Source: an uncultured Clostridia bacterium
GTDB taxonomy: Bacteria > Bacillota > Clostridia > Christensenellales > Aristaeellaceae
DNA: 21,971 nucleotides
Direction of reading: 5' to 3'
NCBI GenBank assembly: GCA_934631985.1
Contig: CAKTYE010000040.1
Span: 1 to 21,971 of the forward strand
The notes beneath the pieces are model-generated. The model did not search any database, had not been told where the DNA came from, and saw nothing but the letters and a program-made list of their open reading frames with translations. Position 1 is the stretch's first letter. Every line of letters begins with the position of its first letter. Position numbers and translations under genes: made by a program. Below are positions 15,719-21,971 of this stretch, in pieces.

Positions 15719-15755
15719 AAAAAGGCGGGGGATGCGGTGCAGGACCGCATCCCCC
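15719..15755 (-). terminator. Hairpin between oppA and oppB (attenuating terminator or mRNA-end stabiliser)
   Basis: Perfect 12-base arms (15727-15738 and 15744-15755) flank a 5-base loop. On the minus strand they are followed by GCCTTTTTGG. It sits after oppA inside the operon and probably gives partial termination, leaving more oppA mRNA than oppBCDF mRNA. Confidence 0.8.
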
Positions 15756-15785
15756 TTTTAGCATTGGGGATGTTGAACTACGGGA

Positions 15786-17648
15786 TCACGGAACCTCGGG
15801 GGTGTTGGTGGCAACGGCTTCCTTCCACTCAGCATACAGGGTGGTGAACTGCTCGGCAGTCAGCGGCTCGGACAGCACATGCATGTACTTGTAGCGGCCG
15901 GACTGATCCGGGACGGTCTCAAAGGGATTCACACGGCCCACGGTGTTGCCCCAGGTATCGGTGGAGAAGGGGATGACCAGCGCATGCTCCAGCAGGAAGG
16001 CTTCCGCCTTGGCATAAGCAGCATAGCGGGCTTCGTCCTTGCCGGTGTGGGTGGCAGCCTCGTCCAGCAGGGCCTGATATTCCTTCTGCAGGGCTTGCAC
16101 GTTGGGGGTGGTCACCTGATCCAGGAAGGTCCAGTTGTTGCCAGCCTGGAAGGCCAGGATCCACGCGGTGGGGTCAGCATAGGAGCCACCGTTGTTCAGC
16201 TTCATGAACTGATACTTGGCGCTGCGGCGCACGGCGCTCAGGAAGCCGGAGGTGGGGCCAGCCTCAATGGTCAGGCTGATGTAGTCGGTGCCCAGCAGAG
16301 ATTCCAGCTGCTGCTTGACGACCTGCACTTCTTCCGCCCAGCCGTTGGAGTTGGGGTTGTAGGGCATGACCATCTTGACAGGCAGGGAAACGCCGGCCTC
16401 GGTCAGCTCCTTCACGGCAGCTTCCTTGTAAGCCAGAGCTTTTTCCTCGTTGAAGCTGTAGTTCTCACGCTCGGTGATGCCCTTCAGCTCGTCGAAGGTG
16501 GTGTAGTCCTTACCGTCAACCTCGCACCAGGTCTCGGGGGTGATGGTCTTGGTCAGGTACATTTCGGGGTTGTAGGGATCCTTGGTCAGGTTCGCCTTCA
16601 CGCGATCCAGGCCCCAGTACAGGGACTGACGGAAGTTCTCATTGTCGATGGCCTTCAGGTAATTGGAGGTCTCGTAGGTCGCTTCGTCCAGATCGGGATT
16701 CCAGCAGAAGCTGTAGTAGTACATGTAGGTGGTGTCGGGCAGAGAGGGCAGCACGATGTCCTTGGTTTCGGGATCAGCCTTCCAGGCGTCCAGAATGGCA
16801 GTGCTGATGTTTGCCTGATCCACTTCGCCGCGCTTGAACATCTCGGGCGCCAGGGTCGCAGCCTCGGCGTTGTAGGTCATGATGACCTGCTCGATGTACA
16901 CCTTATCCGCGTCGAAGTAGTAGGGGTTCTTGGTGTAGATGCGCTGGAACTGCGGCTCCCACTCGGAGACGTAGTACGCGCCGATGTACAGGGTGGTCTC
17001 GATGTCCGTGCCGTACATGTCGGCATTCTCCGTGTAGAACTCGGTGGGCACGGGGATGAAGCTGCCGCAGTAGTCGGTGAAGTAGGGGATGGGGGAGACC
17101 AGGGTCAGCTCCAGGGTGTACTTATCCAGCGCCTTGAAGCCAACGTTCTCGTCAAAGCCGACCACGCCGCTCTCGGTATCCAGCACTTCCTTGGCACCCT
17201 TGATGGTGTCCGCATAGTAGTAGCTGTTGCCGGAGGCGTTGGCGGGATCGCAGATGAACTTCGCAGCAGTCACGAAGTCCTCAGCGGTCAGTTCGGCGAC
17301 CTGCTCGCCTTTGTAGTTGACCCAGTACTGACCCTCACGGATGTGGAAGGTGTACACGGTCTGGTCTTCGCTGACGGTGAAGCTGTCCGCCAGGGCGTAG
17401 GTCTTGTGACCGTAGGAATCCTCAGCCAGCAGCCCCTCCACCACGTTGGAGATGGCCTTCCAGTCGTTGGCGGTACCGTTGCCGCCCAGGGACGACAGCG
17501 AGGAAGCCTCGGTGCCGTAGACCACATGGAGCGTCTGATCCGCAGCATAATTCAACGTGACAGCCGAATCAGCCAGGGAGACGCTGGCCATGCTCATGAC
17601 CATGACAAGGGCCAGAACCAGGGAAAGGAAGCACTTTGCACGTTTCAT
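15786..17648 (-). CDS. oppA: Oligopeptide-binding protein OppA (solute-binding family 5)
   Basis: A 620-residue secreted peptide-binding protein that delivers oligopeptides to OppBC. The signal peptide has a basic start (MKRAKC) and a hydrophobic core to about residue 21. A type I cleavage site is likely after S-L-A at 24-26. No lipobox cysteine follows, so lipid anchoring is not expected, unlike most Gram-positive OppA proteins. Family 5 features are the WKAISNVVEGLLAED opening and YTFHIREGQYWVN, with a large, tyrosine-rich body. The ATG at 17648 has TAAGGAGGATT upstream at good spacing. It is first in oppABCDF and is served by the promoter at 17751-17779. Confidence 0.93.
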   Translation of the reverse strand: MKRAKCFLSLVLALVMVMSMASVSLADSAVTLNYAADQTLHVVYGTEASSLSSLGGNGTANDWKAISNVVEGLLAEDSYGHKTYALADSFTVSEDQTVYTFHIREGQYWVNYKGEQVAELTAEDFVTAAKFICDPANASGNSYYYADTIKGAKEVLDTESGVVGFDENVGFKALDKYTLELTLVSPIPYFTDYCGSFIPVPTEFYTENADMYGTDIETTLYIGAYYVSEWEPQFQRIYTKNPYYFDADKVYIEQVIMTYNAEAATLAPEMFKRGEVDQANISTAILDAWKADPETKDIVLPSLPDTTYMYYYSFCWNPDLDEATYETSNYLKAIDNENFRQSLYWGLDRVKANLTKDPYNPEMYLTKTITPETWCEVDGKDYTTFDELKGITERENYSFNEEKALAYKEAAVKELTEAGVSLPVKMVMPYNPNSNGWAEEVQVVKQQLESLLGTDYISLTIEAGPTSGFLSAVRRSAKYQFMKLNNGGSYADPTAWILAFQAGNNWTFLDQVTTPNVQALQKEYQALLDEAATHTGKDEARYAAYAKAEAFLLEHALVIPFSTDTWGNTVGRVNPFETVPDQSGRYKYMHVLSEPLTAEQFTTLYAEWKEAVATNTPEVP

Positions 17649-17676
17649 GTGACAATCCTCCTTACAAAATATACTA

Positions 17677-17738
17677 GATACAGAAAACGCCCCCGAAGAT
17701 CAGCTGACGCGCATCATTGCGGGGGAAAAGACTGTATC
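17677..17738 (-). promoter_or_regulatory. Stem-loop at the 5' end of the oppA leader
   Basis: GATACAG/CTGTATC (17677-17683 with 17732-17738) encloses CCCCCG/CGGGGG (17690-17695 with 17720-17725). A symmetric 6x6 internal loop separates the two stems. The predicted transcript begins at about 17744, so the hairpin would sit almost at the 5' end of the mRNA. It may protect the mRNA or bind a regulator; it matches no riboswitch class I know. Confidence 0.55.
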
Positions 17739-17750
17739 CTGTTACGGTTA

Positions 17751-17779
17751 ACTATAGCAGACGGAGGGGCCGCTGTCAA
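17751..17779 (-). promoter_or_regulatory. oppABCDF promoter
   Basis: On the minus strand TTGACA (17774-17779) is 17 bases from TATAGT (17751-17756). Both boxes are near consensus. The leader to the oppA start is about 95 bases. Confidence 0.88.
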
Positions 17780-17821
17780 TGTATAAACGGGGAAAAACCA
17801 ATGTTAATGCACCAAAAGAGC

Positions 17822-17836
17822 AATCCTGACAGGATT
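17822..17836. promoter_or_regulatory. Palindrome upstream of the oppA promoter
   Basis: AATCCTGACAGGATT is a perfect palindrome of 7-base arms around one base. It lies about 43 bases upstream of the oppA -35 box and has the size of a dimeric regulator site. Confidence 0.4.
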
Positions 17837-17842
17837 CGCGGG

Positions 17843-17876
17843 TGCATGCTTATTCGTGGAGGGCGGATAAGCATGC
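17843..17876. repeat. Inverted repeat upstream of opp
   Basis: TGCATGCTTAT and ATAAGCATGCA are perfect 11-base arms separated by 13 bases. No T run follows on either strand, so it is not a typical terminator. It could be a regulator site or the edge of a repeat element. Confidence 0.6.
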
Positions 17877-17984
17877 AGAAGGGGGAGAGAGGGATGCGAT
17901 GAAGGGACGGGAGGGTGTAGGGGAGTGCCTTGATGCGAGGCGAGGGAGGGTACGGCTTGAGAGAGTATTCTCCTGCCGCCCTCG

Positions 17985-18083
17985 GGACGGCTGTCCTCCC
18001 TCTGCGGAGGGAGGCTTTTGGGGGCGGGGGGGACGAAACCCTTCCGTCCCTTCGGGACACCTTCCCTTTCAGGGAAGGCTTTT
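17985..18083. repeat. Two tandem terminator-like palindromic modules
   Basis: Two related modules lie side by side. Each has a short GGAC-centred hairpin (GGAC/GTCC from 17985, then GTCCCTTCGGGAC at 18046-18058). A longer stem follows: CCTCCCTC/GAGGGAGG at 17995-18014, then CCTTCCCT/AGGGAAGG at 18060-18078. Each ends in CTTTTGG. Their likeness suggests an interspersed intergenic element of a type common in gut Clostridia, rather than gene-specific terminators. Copy number elsewhere in the genome cannot be seen. Confidence 0.55.
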
Positions 18084-18149
18084 GGTGCGGGCGGGGCTGA
18101 TAGAGCATATGAACGGGGGAAGGAGGGTATGTGTCTTTTGCGCTGAAAA

Positions 18150-18203
18150 GAAAAAGATACTTCGATGAACAGGCCTGCAGGGCAGCAAAGCCTTTCATCG
18201 AAG
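18150..18203 (-). terminator. Probable terminator of the serine hydrolase gene
   Basis: CTTCGATGAA-AGGC and GCCTTTCATCGAAG pair over 14 bases with one bulged C (18160-18174 with 18190-18203). On the minus strand they are followed by TATCTTTTTCTTTTC. It lies about 95 bases past the hydrolase stop. Confidence 0.6.
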
Positions 18204-18242
18204 CATACCCTTCTTTATATACATTGGTCTTCGGGAGAGAGC

Positions 18243-18282
18243 GCGAGGGAGGGGCTTCTGGCACAGAAGCCGCCTCCCTCGC
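18243..18282. other. Long near-perfect hairpin downstream of the serine hydrolase
   Basis: GCGAGGGAGG with GGCTTCTG after it pairs with CAGAAGCC and CCTCCCTCGC, giving 18 pairs with one bulge and a 3-base loop. On the plus strand ACTTTTC follows; on the minus strand there is no T run. It may mark the mRNA 3' end or be part of the nearby repeat cluster. Confidence 0.7.
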
Positions 18283-18296
18283 ACTTTTCATCTTCC

Positions 18297-19379
18297 TCAA
18301 CGTGTCATTTCTTCATAGTCAATCTGCATCTGCGTGTGGAGCAGACGACGAATGCGGAGATGGTTGCTGTTTTCACGGGTGGGATGCACGCGGTTCGTCA
18401 TCATGCAGACCCACAGACCCGTGTTGGGGTTTACCAGCACGTGAGGGCCGGTGAAGCCGTTGTGACCGAAGCTCTGCTGGTCGGTGAACTGACCCGACAT
18501 GCTGTAATAGCCGCCGGCGACCCAGAAGCCCAGGCCGCGGTTCTCGTCCATGCCGGGGGTGTAATCGTGAATGGCAGCGTCGAAAATGCAGCGGGGCAGA
18601 TAGACCTTGCCGTCCAGGGTGCCGTGACCCACCAGCATCCGCGTATAGCGGATGAAGTCGTCCAGGTTGGAGAATACGCCCGCATTGCCTGAAACGCCGT
18701 TCAGGAAGAAGGCGTTCTCATCGTGAACGCGGCCCACCAGCCAGCTGCCGTCCACATAGCTGCGCTCGGTGTAGGCGGTGTTACGGGTGTCAATGGGCTT
18801 ATCCAGCGGATGGAATCCCGTGGAGGACAGGTTCAGCGGCTCGGTGACCTCCTCCCGCATCAGCTGATCCAGAGGCTTGCCCGTGACCTTTTCAAGCAGC
18901 TTGCCCAGCAGAATAAAGCCCATGCAGCTGTACTCCACCATCTCGCCCACGGGGTGCTTCAGGGGCGTCTTCAGCAGGAAGGGAACCGTCTCCGCCGGAT
19001 CGGTCAGCGCGGCGTGCAGCAGAATGTGATCCGGGTAGCCGCTGGTGTGGGTCAGCAGATGATACACGGTGATGTGCTGCTTGTCTTCCGGCACCAGATC
19101 GCCGAAATAACGGGGCAGCATGTCTGCCAGATCGATCAGGCCGCGATCAATCAGCCGCAGGGCGATCATCGTCGTGGCATAAATCTTCGATACGGACGCC
19201 ATGTCATAAAGCGTCTGGCAGTTTACCGGCTGGGCTTCCTCTGTCAGGGACGTAGTACCCCAGCATTCCTTGACCATCACGGTGTCGCCTACGCCCATCG
19301 CCAGACAGGCGGAGGGGATCAGCCCCTTCTCTACACAGGAACGGATCAGGTTGACAGAACGTTCAAAGGGTTGCTTCAT
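18297..19379 (-). CDS. Class C beta-lactamase-like serine hydrolase
   Basis: A 360-residue member of the beta-lactamase/D-alanyl-D-alanine carboxypeptidase/esterase superfamily. The catalytic S62-V-S-K65 (MASVSK) and Y150 in EYSCMG are present. The third motif is H306-N-G (FGHNGFTG) in place of K-T-G. LLTHTSGYPD is also typical of the group. The YSC variant stands where beta-lactamases have Y-A/S-N. No signal peptide is visible, so a cytoplasmic esterase or peptidase is more likely than a drug-resistance enzyme. The ATG at 19379 follows AAAAAGGAGG by 10 bases; an upstream in-frame start would pass through that site and is rejected. A near-consensus promoter lies immediately before it. Substrate unknown. 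Confidence 0.88.
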   Translation of the reverse strand: MKQPFERSVNLIRSCVEKGLIPSACLAMGVGDTVMVKECWGTTSLTEEAQPVNCQTLYDMASVSKIYATTMIALRLIDRGLIDLADMLPRYFGDLVPEDKQHITVYHLLTHTSGYPDHILLHAALTDPAETVPFLLKTPLKHPVGEMVEYSCMGFILLGKLLEKVTGKPLDQLMREEVTEPLNLSSTGFHPLDKPIDTRNTAYTERSYVDGSWLVGRVHDENAFFLNGVSGNAGVFSNLDDFIRYTRMLVGHGTLDGKVYLPRCIFDAAIHDYTPGMDENRGLGFWVAGGYYSMSGQFTDQQSFGHNGFTGPHVLVNPNTGLWVCMMTNRVHPTRENSNHLRIRRLLHTQMQIDYEEMTR

Positions 19380-19404
19380 TGGTGACGCGCCTCCTTTTTG
19401 CGCC

Positions 19405-19434
19405 ATTATAGCGCAGAGCAGGAAGGAAAGTCAA
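19405..19434 (-). promoter_or_regulatory. Promoter of the serine hydrolase gene
   Basis: On the minus strand TTGACT (19429-19434) is 18 bases from a perfect TATAAT (19405-19410). The transcript would start just before the ribosome binding site, so the leader is very short, about 20 bases. Confidence 0.87.
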
Positions 19435-19465
19435 ATAGGAATATAAATGGAATGGAAGCGTCGAC

Positions 19466-19494
19466 TTGCAGGAAAGGCCAAAATCGTGTATGCT
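19466..19494 (+). promoter_or_regulatory. Candidate promoter of the L,D-transpeptidase gene
   Basis: TTGCAG (19466-19471) and TATGCT (19489-19494) are 17 bases apart, diverging from the hydrolase promoter. Each box matches consensus at four of six bases. Confidence 0.55.
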
Positions 19495-19527
19495 GAAGGG
19501 GCTGCAAAAACAGGAGGTTTACACGAT

Positions 19528-21192
19528 TTGAAACGACTGATTGCATTGCTGCTTATTTTTTTGCTGCCTGTGACGGCTTTTGCCGCCTCCAAGACGCGCA
19601 CGAAATGGACGGACGTGCCGGAAGTAGTTCGTCCCGGCAAGGCGGCCCGCATGACCTTTTATTGCCCAGTCAAGACGACGGCGACAGTCACGCTGCTGAA
19701 TGCGCAGGGCAAAAACGTCGCCACCCTGTGCGAGGATATGCAGACCGTTGTGGGGGAGAATGAGCTGACCTGGGACGGCACTGCAGACGGCGAGGACGTG
19801 GCTCCCGGTACCTATACCCTGCGGATCGCCCTCAGCGGGAAAAAGGCGGAGACTGATCTCACGGTGGGGACGCATGCCCCGGAGCTGCTGGATGTGGACG
19901 GCGACATGCATCTGGAAGCGGGCTGGACGCTGCATGTGGACTGCTCCACGGCGGGAACGGTCGTCATGCTGCTGAACGGCGAAGAAGTATTCCGTCAGGC
20001 TGTGACCGCAGGTGAAAATGACCTGCCCTGGGACGGACAGGTGAATGGCGCGTCCCTGCCGGAGGGCGCGTATGAACTGGAGATCCGCCTGGTGGATGAC
20101 ACGGGCTTTGCCTCGGTGGCCTCGCTGCTGAACGTGGAGGTGGCGGCGGAACCGCAGCCCGCCCTGATGCATGATGCGGATTACCACACGCCCAGCAATG
20201 AGGACTGTGACCACGATGTGTGCTACTGGCGGCTGAACATGGGCGAAATGGACGTGTCCGCCATTTGGCAGGTGCTGACCGCGCCGGTGACGGTGCTGAA
20301 GGGGAATGAACGCCAGCAGGCCAAGGTCTACGCCCAGGCGGACGCAGCAAGCGAGGTCATTGCAGAGGTGACCTATGCCAGTCAGGCGGTGCATGTGCTG
20401 GAAAAGGGCGACACCTGGACGCGCATCGAGGGGTATTCCTCCTCGGTGGAGGGATCGAAGGTCGCCAATTTCGGCGGGCATTTCGTGGGCTATGTCAAGA
20501 CGAGCCTGCTTCAGGAAAAGCAGGCCAATCAGCATATCGGCATTGTGGTGGACAAGCTGACCCAGCGGCTGTATGTGTTTCAGGATGGGCGGCTGCTGTC
20601 CACGTTGCTGTGCTCCACGGGCTATTCGGGCAAGGACGCCTGGAATGAAACGCCTGCGGGGGAATATCTGGTGATAAGCCGCACGGGCGGCTTCTGGTCA
20701 GGCAGCCTGTACTGCGACATGGGCCTGCGCATCAATGACGGCATCCTGCTGCATGAGGTTCCCTGCCTGATCAACGAAACGGACAACTCCCGGGACTATT
20801 CCCGCTGCGAGCGGTACCTGGGAGAAAAGGCCAGCCACGGCTGCATCCGCATTCAGCGCAAGCAAACGCCGGAAGGGATCAACATGCAGTGGCTGTGGGA
20901 CAACATCAAGGTGGGCGTGAAGGTGCTGATCTGGGACGAGGTGGGCCGCGTATTGGACTACCCCGATGATGACGTGACGCTGTATTACAACCCCGACGGC
21001 GGCAAGCAGTATCACAGCAGCTCGGAGTGTCTGGCGGTGAAGAAGCAATATTGGCCCCTGACGGCCTTCACCTGGGGCGAGCTGGAAGAGGAACCCTACG
21101 CCTCGCTGACGGCCTGCCCTGCCTGTGCGCCCCAGCCCCGCCGGGAGGACGTGGATGCGCTGAACGACGCCAATACGCGGACGGCGCAGTGA
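19528..21192 (+). CDS. Secreted L,D-transpeptidase (YkuD) with FlgD-like Ig repeats and a Cys/His C-terminal module
   Basis: A 554-residue secreted protein. The start is TTG 19528, chosen because AGGAGG lies 10 bases upstream and a signal peptide follows at once (KRLIALLLIFLLPVTAFAAS); an in-frame ATG at 19447 would precede the promoter. Domains in order: two FlgD-type Ig-like repeats (about 35-115 and 125-205, with LTWDGTADG and LPWDGQVNG), an SH3-like segment (about 250-335), and a YkuD catalytic domain (about 335-475) with ILLHEVP and the SHGCIR motif, catalytic C439. The C-terminus has a YHSSSEC...CPAC module (H496, C501, C530, C533) that may bind zinc. YkuD enzymes form 3-3 peptidoglycan cross-links or attach proteins to peptidoglycan. 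The catalytic call is firm; the roles of the accessory modules are inferred. Confidence 0.93.
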   Translation: MKRLIALLLIFLLPVTAFAASKTRTKWTDVPEVVRPGKAARMTFYCPVKTTATVTLLNAQGKNVATLCEDMQTVVGENELTWDGTADGEDVAPGTYTLRIALSGKKAETDLTVGTHAPELLDVDGDMHLEAGWTLHVDCSTAGTVVMLLNGEEVFRQAVTAGENDLPWDGQVNGASLPEGAYELEIRLVDDTGFASVASLLNVEVAAEPQPALMHDADYHTPSNEDCDHDVCYWRLNMGEMDVSAIWQVLTAPVTVLKGNERQQAKVYAQADAASEVIAEVTYASQAVHVLEKGDTWTRIEGYSSSVEGSKVANFGGHFVGYVKTSLLQEKQANQHIGIVVDKLTQRLYVFQDGRLLSTLLCSTGYSGKDAWNETPAGEYLVISRTGGFWSGSLYCDMGLRINDGILLHEVPCLINETDNSRDYSRCERYLGEKASHGCIRIQRKQTPEGINMQWLWDNIKVGVKVLIWDEVGRVLDYPDDDVTLYYNPDGGKQYHSSSECLAVKKQYWPLTAFTWGELEEEPYASLTACPACAPQPRREDVDALNDANTRTAQ

Positions 21193-21220
21193 GCCTTCGT
21201 AAACATTGTAACGAATTTTT

Positions 21221-21255
21221 GCGGACCGGGGAACTTTTCCCCGGTTCGTTCGTCT
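21221..21255 (+). terminator. Terminator after the L,D-transpeptidase
   Basis: ACCGGGGAA and TTCCCCGGT (21225-21233 with 21237-21245) form a 9-base stem with a 3-base loop, extendable by wobble pairs. A T-rich TTCGTTCGTCTT follows. The next gene may be reached only by read-through or from its own unseen promoter. Confidence 0.75.
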
Positions 21256-21292
21256 TACTGGTGTACCCCAAAACACAAGGAGGACGAAACAC

Positions 21293-21880
21293 ATGAAGAA
21301 GTTTTTGATCTGGCTGACCCTGGCGACCCTGCTTTTCACCGGCTTTGCCCTGGCGGAGCGCTCCGCGCAGAACGACCAGCCTGCTGATACGCCTGCGCAG
21401 GAGGAGGAAGGCACGGTGGAGATCCCCATGATCTCCGGCGTGATCGAGGAGATCAACGATGCAGAATATGACGCGGACGGCAAGCTGCTTTCTGCGACCC
21501 TGCTGGTGACCGGCGGCGACTATCCTCAGGTGGAGGTGCATTACGAGGCTGACACCACGGTGCTGGAGGGTGAGGAAGCGCTGAGCCTTGGGGATTACGT
21601 CTATGTGCTGTACAACGGCGTAATGACCCGCTCCCTGCCCCCGCAGATCACGGCGGAACGCATTTCCATCTGGAAGCAGGTGGGTACGGTGACGGAGATC
21701 GGCGAGGATGGCTTCATGATGCATACAGAAGAACAGGGCGACGTGTGGGTCAACGCCACGGAGGAGCAGCTGGCGGCAATCGCCCTGGAGGACGAGGTGA
21801 CTGTGTACAGCAACGGCGTGATGACCATGTCCCTGCCGCCGCAGATCACTGCCGTGTGGATGACCACCGCTGCGGAGTGA
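21293..21880 (+). CDS. Small secreted protein with a duplicated beta-rich domain
   Basis: A 195-residue protein with a signal peptide (MKKFLIWLTLATLLFTGFALA) and an acidic linker, then two related halves of about 70 residues. Each half has a G-x-V/I-x-E-I opening and ends in a shared block: YNGVMTRSLPPQITAERI at about 107-124 and SNGVMTMSLPPQITAVWM near the C-terminus. This resembles small OB-like secreted domains seen as unknown-function repeats in Firmicutes, but I cannot name the family. The ATG at 21293 follows AAGGAGGACG. No lipobox is present. It lies 100 bases after the L,D-transpeptidase with a terminator between them. An envelope role is plausible from position and export only. Confidence 0.8.
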   Translation: MKKFLIWLTLATLLFTGFALAERSAQNDQPADTPAQEEEGTVEIPMISGVIEEINDAEYDADGKLLSATLLVTGGDYPQVEVHYEADTTVLEGEEALSLGDYVYVLYNGVMTRSLPPQITAERISIWKQVGTVTEIGEDGFMMHTEEQGDVWVNATEEQLAAIALEDEVTVYSNGVMTMSLPPQITAVWMTTAAE

Positions 21881-21912
21881 GCCGCACAGGAAAATTTGGC
21901 TTCAGCAAAAAG

Positions 21913-21956
21913 AAAAAGCAAGGGATCGCCTGTTTCGGTGATCCCTTGCTTTTTGT
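21913..21956. terminator. Strong terminator after the duplicated-domain protein
   Basis: Eighteen-base arms with one wobble, including perfect AAAAAGCAAGGGATC / GATCCCTTGCTTTTT (21913-21927 with 21940-21954), flank a 6-base loop. T runs appear on both strands. Confidence 0.93.
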
Positions 21957-21971
21957 ATAGGACTGCGTTAA

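Noticed and set aside
15879..17786. A 635-codon plus-strand ORF opposite oppA
   Set aside because: It is a shadow of oppA, rich in Gly, Val and Leu without pattern. The minus strand has signal peptide, promoter and operon context.
17985..18083. CRISPR-like array
   Set aside because: Only two modules, of different sequence, with no spacer of constant length and no cas genes.
17776..18300. A 174-codon minus-strand ORF in the gene-free region
   Set aside because: It runs through palindromes and terminator-like repeats and its product is Ser/Pro/Arg-rich low complexity. I treat the stretch as non-coding.

Overview
The window reads as chromosomal DNA of a moderately high-GC anaerobic Firmicute, most likely Clostridia. 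This is inferred from Shine-Dalgarno sites close to AGGAGG, a Bacillus/Clostridium-type OppD tail, an opp operon, an ECF sigma/anti-sigma pair with a single-span partner, and a YkuD L,D-transpeptidase. A Christensenellales-like or Oscillospirales-like gut or rumen lineage would fit, but the sequence alone does not settle it.

Layout. (1) 1-2056, plus strand: the end of an oligopeptide/dipeptide ABC transporter ATPase, overlapped by an M14-family zinc carboxypeptidase, then a strong terminator. (2) 2154-3856: an AT-rich island. It holds a decayed RHS/YD-repeat fragment, a decayed open tail present twice, and two closely related 155-codon genes in tandem. It looks like the remains of a polymorphic-toxin locus with orphan immunity-type genes, and it is the most unusual part of the window. 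(3) 3987-5650: an ECF sigma factor and a membrane-anchored putative anti-sigma factor. (4) 5728-8340, minus strand: DNA polymerase I, sharing a bidirectional terminator with the anti-sigma gene. (5) 8567-9609: azlC-azlD branched-chain amino acid exporter, divergent from polA with clear promoters both ways. A small unknown membrane protein follows (9700-10179). (6) 10268-11533, minus: a diaminopimelate decarboxylase-type enzyme. (7) 17648 down to 11677, minus: a complete oppA-B-C-D-F operon with a near-consensus promoter, a hairpin at the start of its leader, and a terminator-like hairpin between oppA and oppB. (8) 17649-18296: a gene-free stretch with palindromes, tandem terminator-like repeat modules and two long hairpins; between them, about 17877-17980 is a purine-rich, low-complexity strand where I see no gene. 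(9) 18297-19379, minus: a class C beta-lactamase-like serine hydrolase. (10) 19528-21880, plus: a multidomain secreted L,D-transpeptidase, then a small secreted protein with a duplicated domain, each followed by a terminator.

How it fits together. Much of the window concerns peptide and amino-acid traffic: two peptide ABC systems, an apparently cytoplasmic carboxypeptidase placed to trim imported peptides, an amino-acid exporter, and a lysine/diaminopimelate enzyme. A second theme is the cell envelope: serine hydrolase, L,D-transpeptidase, and the ECF pair that may sense envelope signals. The island at 2154-3856 differs from both in base composition and reads as horizontally acquired, decaying conflict-system DNA.
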